Source: Planctomycetia bacterium
GTDB lineage: Bacteria; Planctomycetota; Planctomycetia; Pirellulales; UBA1268
Assembly (NCBI GenBank): GCA_009919445.1
Contig: RGBY01000021.1
Location: 1-18,404, forward strand
Length of the DNA: 18,404 bases
Direction: 5' to 3'
Below the pieces are notes generated by a model. It did not search any database, was not told where the DNA came from, and saw nothing but the letters and a program-made list of their open reading frames with translations. This document shows positions 15,393-18,404 of the stretch, piece after piece (position 1 is the first letter of the stretch; each line of letters begins with the position of its first letter). The translations under genes and the position numbers were made by a program.

Positions 15393-15932
15393 TCAGCTAT
15401 GATCGCGGGTAATGACTGGGAAGTTGTGCCGTTCGCCCCGTCCTTGAAGCGGATAGTCTTTCCGTAGCGGATGCGCGGTGAAAGCCTCAGGCATGACAAG
15501 TCGGCGGAGGTCGGGATGGCCGGTGAAGTGGATACCAAACATGTCCCAGACTTCACGTTCCAGCCAGTTGGCTGCCTTCCACAGCGGCACGACGCTGGCA
15601 ATGGCCGGTTCCGGGTCGTTGACGAATGCCCGCACGGTGAGCCGTTCATTGCTGGTAGTTGAGGCCAGCAGGTAGATCAGCCCATAGCGATCAGTCGCGC
15701 CACGGTATTCCAGATAGTCGACACAACTGACATCCACAAGCAGGTCAAAGCCACGTTGCTTTAGCAGCGCCAGCACGTCGAACGACTTCTCTGCTGGCAC
15801 AACCACTCGCTGCTGGCCGCGATAAACCGAGTATTCTAGTGGTCCGTAGGCCTGCTCGAGGGCCTCTCGGTGCGGGTTGGCCTCGGTGGGAGCAGGGCTC
15901 GATTCGTGAAGCGTGTCGGAAGGACTGGACAT
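15393..15932 (-). CDS. nuoC: NADH-quinone oxidoreductase subunit C (30 kDa)
   Basis: A 179-residue scaffold subunit of the connecting module, with no cofactor. The family signature is intact at about 126-164: EREVWDMFGIHFTGHPDLRR followed by PLRKDYPLQG. The VSCVDYLEYRG strand region at 68-78 is also typical. Residues 1-25 are low-complexity and probably disordered. It lies 32 nt after nuoB and 27 nt before nuoD. The start has no obvious Shine-Dalgarno. Confidence 0.97.
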   Translation of the reverse strand: MSSPSDTLHESSPAPTEANPHREALEQAYGPLEYSVYRGQQRVVVPAEKSFDVLALLKQRGFDLLVDVSCVDYLEYRGATDRYGLIYLLASTTSNERLTVRAFVNDPEPAIASVVPLWKAANWLEREVWDMFGIHFTGHPDLRRLVMPEAFTAHPLRKDYPLQGRGERHNFPVITRDHS

Positions 15933-15964
15933 CGTTGTGGTTGGGTCAGAGATGCCGGCTGAAA

Positions 15965-16621
15965 CTACTGGAGGTCGCTGGGGTCGTGAAGGTCGCGGGC
16001 CGAACCGGCCAACTGCCGTTGCAGGTTAGGATTACGCGAGGCATCAACGGTGAGGAGCTGAGGAATTTCTACCAACGCCCGCTTGCGTTGCTGTCGCTGC
16101 CGGGTGTTGAACTCACGGCCGGTAATCGTGCCCTCACGTTGGATTTTGTCCTGCAGGTCAATAATCGCCTGGATGAGCTGTTCGGGACGCGGTGGGCAAC
16201 CGGGAACATACATGTCGACTGGAATGAACCGGTCGATGCCCTGCACAACGGCATAGGTGTCAAAGACCCCTCCGGTACTCGCACAGGCACCCATTGAGAT
16301 ACACCATTTGGGTTCGTGCATCTGCTGCCAGATTCGCTGCAGGACCGGCAGCATTTTCATGACGACGCGACCGGCAACGATCATCAGGTCGCACTGCCGT
16401 GGGCTGAACCGGAAGACCTCCGCTCCGAACCGGGCCAGGTCGTGCTTGGCCGCGCCGGTGGCCATGAGCTCAATCCCACAGCATGCAGTGGCAAATGGCA
16501 TTGGCCAGAGACTGTTTTTGCGGCACCAGCTGGCCAGTTCGTCGAGCCGGCTGACAACGACATTTTCAGGTAGATCCAAATGAGATGCTCCCGGCTGGGA
16601 GACGGGTTGGGTCAACGCCAT
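15965..16621 (-). CDS. nuoB: NADH-quinone oxidoreductase subunit B (N2 cluster)
   Basis: A 218-residue subunit carrying the terminal cluster N2 that reduces quinone at the NuoB/NuoD interface. Ligands are the tandem C47-C48 (PFATACCGIELMA), C113 (GACASTGG) and C142 (PGCPPRPEQ), offset by two from T. thermophilus Nqo6 C45/C46/C111/C140. The C-terminus beyond about residue 165 is a basic, Gln-rich extension compared with short homologues. The ATG lies 10 nt inside the end of nuoA, with GGAAGGGGG about 7 nt upstream as the likely RBS. Confidence 0.98.
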   Translation of the reverse strand: MALTQPVSQPGASHLDLPENVVVSRLDELASWCRKNSLWPMPFATACCGIELMATGAAKHDLARFGAEVFRFSPRQCDLMIVAGRVVMKMLPVLQRIWQQMHEPKWCISMGACASTGGVFDTYAVVQGIDRFIPVDMYVPGCPPRPEQLIQAIIDLQDKIQREGTITGREFNTRQRQQRKRALVEIPQLLTVDASRNPNLQRQLAGSARDLHDPSDLQ

Positions 16622-17007
16622 CGAAATACCCCCTTCCGCCAGTCATACGCAAATCCGACAACCACAAGCAGGATGAAGACAAGGCCGCCGAAGAAAGCCA
16701 TTTCCCGGCTGGAGATCAGTCCATCAGCCACAGCTGCATCGATGCCCGCAGCCGATCGGCTGGCAACTGCCCATGGGTAGAGAAAGAGCAGTTCCACATC
16801 AAAAACCAGGAAAGTGATGGCCACCAGGTGGAACCGGACGTCAAACCGCCGGCGGGTGTCATGAATGGGATCCATGCCGCTCTCGTAGGGCATTTCCTTA
16901 ACCGCTCCGCGACGCCGTGGGGCCACGAGCAGCGGTAGAATGACCAGGCTGACCGAGACCACGGCCGCAATGGCAACGAAAAGCAGAACCGGGAGGATGG
17001 CGTCCAT
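16612..17007 (-). CDS. nuoA: NADH-quinone oxidoreductase subunit A
   Basis: A 131-residue membrane subunit with three hydrophobic helices (about 4-28, 61-82 and 103-120). Family motifs are PYESGMDP in the flexible loop and TFLVFDVELLFLYPWA with D70 and E72, matching the acidic pair of E. coli NuoA. The loop has Ser (S43) at the place where mitochondrial ND3 has its redox-switch Cys, which is usual in many bacteria. This is the first gene of the operon; 215 nt separate it from the divergent peptidase gene. No Shine-Dalgarno is visible before the ATG. Confidence 0.96.
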   Translation of the reverse strand: MDAILPVLLFVAIAAVVSVSLVILPLLVAPRRRGAVKEMPYESGMDPIHDTRRRFDVRFHLVAITFLVFDVELLFLYPWAVASRSAAGIDAAVADGLISSREMAFFGGLVFILLVVVGFAYDWRKGVFRWR

Positions 17008-17068
17008 GAGCGTTGACGGGAGGCGACGGGCCGGTACGAAAGTCGTTCAAACAGCGGAGAAAACAGAC

Positions 17069-17088
17069 TTCGTGAAAAACGTCACAAA
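17069..17088. promoter_or_regulatory. CRP/FNR-type palindrome upstream of nuoA
   Basis: The arms TTCGTGA (17069-17075) and TCACAAA (17082-17088) are separated by 6 nt. Read on the minus strand the core is TGTGA-N6-TCACG, one mismatch from the CRP-family core TGTGA-N6-TCACA. It is centred about 71 nt upstream of the nuoA ATG, between the terminator-like hairpin and the gene. Which regulator, if any, binds is unknown. Confidence 0.35.
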
Positions 17089-17097
17089 GTCGGCTCG

Positions 17098-17123
17098 AAA
17101 AAAAGCGGTGTCTGCCACCGCCT
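17098..17123 (-). terminator. Intrinsic-terminator-like hairpin in the nuoA upstream region
   Basis: On the minus strand GCGGTG (17110... as + strand 17116-17121) pairs with CACCGC (+ strand 17105-17110) around a 5-nt loop and is followed directly by seven T residues (+ strand A-run 17098-17104). The stem can extend by a G-U and an A-U pair. It faces nuoA, 90 nt ahead of its start, so it would either stop antisense transcription coming from under the peptidase gene or attenuate a nuo transcript that starts further upstream. Confidence 0.5.
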
Positions 17124-17135
17124 CTCCAGCCTCCT

Positions 17136-17142
17136 GTTATAC
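17136..17142. promoter_or_regulatory. Possible -10 elements in the divergent intergenic region
   Basis: GTTATAC gives TATAAC on the minus strand (5/6 to the TATAAT consensus) and TTATAC on the plus strand. No good -35 is found at 16-18 nt for either direction. If the minus-strand element is used, the terminator-like hairpin would lie at the very start of the nuo transcript. Weak evidence. Confidence 0.2.
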
Positions 17143-17222
17143 CGTCTGGAAGGACAATCGACGAGGACGCTCCCCCGTGTTTTTTTCTGCCTCACCATCA
17201 CTCACCTGCTACCGTGGCGTCT

Positions 17223-18404
17223 ATGGCCGATCCCACCGCAATTCTTGCTGATCTGGTACGGCGACCCAGCGTCAACCCGATGGGCCGGGATCTCGTTGGC
17301 CCGGAGTATCTCGAGGGCCGCGTGACCGACTACCTGCTGCGGCGGCTGGAAACGGCCGGAATTGCGGCGGTCCGACAGCCAGTCGCGGCCGGGCGTGACA
17401 ATGTGATCGCTCGCCTCCCAGCAACCGTGGCGGACGCTCCGGTGTTGATTTGGGATGTGCATCAGGACACCGTGCCAGTTTCCGGCATGATCATCGAGCC
17501 CTTCACCCCAACCGTGCGGGACGGCCGGCTGGCCGGCCGCGGGGCCTGCGATGTAAAGGGGGGGATGGCCGCGATGGTGGCTGCCCTTGAGCGGTTGCAG
17601 ACTGCCGTGGAACGGCGGGCTACGGTCATTTTCGTGGCCAGCGTGAATGAGGAGTTCGGGTTTTCCGGGGCCCACGCGTTCACCCGACTGCTTCTCACGG
17701 GGGCTCCCGATGCCAGATTGCCAACTGACCGTCCAGCCGCAGACCTCATCGGGGCCGACGTGCTGGGGAGCCTCCCGGTGCTGACTGTGGTGGCCGAGCC
17801 GACCCGTCTGGCAATGGTGACTCAGCACAAGGGGGCGGTCCGCTGGCGAATGATTGCCGGTGGTCGGGCCTGCCACAGTTCCCATCCCGAAGACGGCGCC
17901 AATGCCATCTACCCGGCCGCGCGGGCTGCCGTCGCGATTGAGCAGCTAGCAACAGAATTGCTCACCCGGCAGGCTGAGCATCCATGTGGCCCCCCGACCT
18001 TAAGCATTGGAACCATCCATGGAGGCACCGGTGTCAACCTCGTTCCGGATCGAGTGGTCTTGGAGATTGACCGTCGTCTGGTGCCAGGTGAAGACCCAGT
18101 AGCGGCCCGGCAGGAAGTCATCGATGTGATTGAGGCAGCCTGCACGGGTGATGAGATCACCCATGAGCCACCATTTCTAGAAAGTGGTGGGCTCAGCTGT
18201 GCGGGCCAAGCGGCAGCTACGGCTGCTGATCTGCTTGCCAAGGCCATTAATCAGGCAGGGTTCACTGCCCGGCAGGAAGCCGCTCGCTACGGCACCAACG
18301 CCTGTGTCTATGCGGCAGCCGGGCTCGCCTGTGTTGTTTTTGGCCCAGGTTCAATTGCCCAGGCCCACACGGCTGATGAGTGGATTGAGCTTTCGCAAGT
18401 CGAG
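17223..18404 (+). CDS. M20-family zinc metallopeptidase, ArgE/DapE-like (3' end outside window)
   Basis: An open frame of 394 codons that runs off the window end. Dizinc aminoacylase/peptidase motifs are complete: H80 and D82 in DVHQDTVP, the bridging D110 in GRGACDVKGG, catalytic E143 and ligand E144 in ASVNEEFGFSGA, E192 in AEPTRL, and the last ligand H382 in AQAHTADEW. The dimerisation-domain signature CHSSHPEDGANAI is also present. Such enzymes hydrolyse N-acyl amino acids, for example acetylornithine or succinyl-diaminopimelate, in the cytoplasm; the exact substrate cannot be told from sequence alone. The ATG at 17223 aligns with the family start (ILADLVRRPSVNPMG) but has no clear Shine-Dalgarno. 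It is transcribed divergently from nuo, and no functional link is evident. Confidence 0.93.
   Translation, partial: MADPTAILADLVRRPSVNPMGRDLVGPEYLEGRVTDYLLRRLETAGIAAVRQPVAAGRDNVIARLPATVADAPVLIWDVHQDTVPVSGMIIEPFTPTVRDGRLAGRGACDVKGGMAAMVAALERLQTAVERRATVIFVASVNEEFGFSGAHAFTRLLLTGAPDARLPTDRPAADLIGADVLGSLPVLTVVAEPTRLAMVTQHKGAVRWRMIAGGRACHSSHPEDGANAIYPAARAAVAIEQLATELLTRQAEHPCGPPTLSIGTIHGGTGVNLVPDRVVLEIDRRLVPGEDPVAARQEVIDVIEAACTGDEITHEPPFLESGGLSCAGQAAATAADLLAKAINQAGFTARQEAARYGTNACVYAAAGLACVVFGPGSIAQAHTADEWIELSQVE

Larger units (their letters stand above)
17008..17222. other. Divergent intergenic region between nuoA and the M20 peptidase
   Basis: A 215-nt region that must contain the promoters of both divergent genes. 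It holds the CRP/FNR-like palindrome, the terminator-like hairpin, the TATA-like element, and a T-run at 17180-17186 with no hairpin before it. A 23-codon GTG-started frame (17047-17118, minus) is present but weakly supported. No tRNA or other RNA gene is seen. Confidence 0.5.

Noticed and set aside
16870..16890. Missing redox-switch Cys in the NuoA loop (Ser in PYESGMDP)
   Set aside because: The Cys is a mitochondrial/ND3 feature, and Ser at this place is ordinary in bacteria.
17178..17187. T-run ahead of the M20 peptidase as a plus-strand terminator
   Set aside because: No stable hairpin precedes it and no plus-strand gene ends upstream.
1..18404. CRISPR arrays, tRNA/rRNA genes, insertion sequences or phage genes
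   Set aside because: No regular repeats, RNA-gene signatures, transposase motifs or terminal inverted repeats were seen; the window is a housekeeping respiratory locus.

Overview
The window is dominated by one minus-strand operon encoding a complete 14-subunit-type respiratory complex I (NADH:quinone oxidoreductase). It reads from about 17.0 kb down to about 2.0 kb in the order nuoA-B-C-D-E-F-G-H-I-J-K-(L-M)-N. NuoC and NuoD are separate. The NADH-input module (NuoE, F, G) is present with all of its cofactor ligands. DNA is GC-rich (roughly 60% by eye). Most genes abut or overlap by 1-10 nt, with ATGA, GTGA or TTGA overlaps at many junctions, and only some starts have a recognisable Shine-Dalgarno sequence. 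Details such as extended NuoJ, NuoK and NuoH termini, a short NuoG, and a planctomycete-looking pterin dehydratase remnant suggest Planctomycetota. That is an impression from family memory, not a proven assignment.

Layout. 15-407 (-) is an unrecognised 130-residue protein with a good RBS. 437-720 (-) is a broken pterin-4a-carbinolamine dehydratase gene with an out-of-frame internal deletion. 859-1980 (-) is an Mrp/ApbC-type Fe-S carrier ATPase whose TTG start overlaps the nuoN stop. 1977-17007 (-) is the nuo operon. 17008-17222 is a divergent intergenic region holding a terminator-like hairpin and a CRP/FNR-like palindrome. 17223-18404 (+) is an M20-family metallopeptidase (ArgE/DapE type) that runs off the window.

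The peripheral arm (NuoB, C, D, E, F, G, I) takes electrons from NADH through FMN and a chain of Fe-S clusters (N3, N1a, N1b, N4, N5, N7-type, N6a, N6b, N2) to quinone. The membrane arm (A, H, J, K, LM, N) pumps protons. The coupled Mrp ATPase is a plausible dedicated Fe-S maturation factor, by analogy with mitochondrial Ind1/NUBPL.

The most unusual element is a single 1226-codon reading frame that fuses NuoL to NuoM. At the junction, the end of the NuoL lateral helix, its last membrane anchor and the first two membrane helices of NuoM appear to be missing. That is an odd number of helices, which creates a topology puzzle. Further oddities are an arginine in place of the TM7 pump lysine of NuoN, a degenerate CxxC in Mrp, a His-rich insertion in NuoL, and leader regulatory signals upstream of nuoA.
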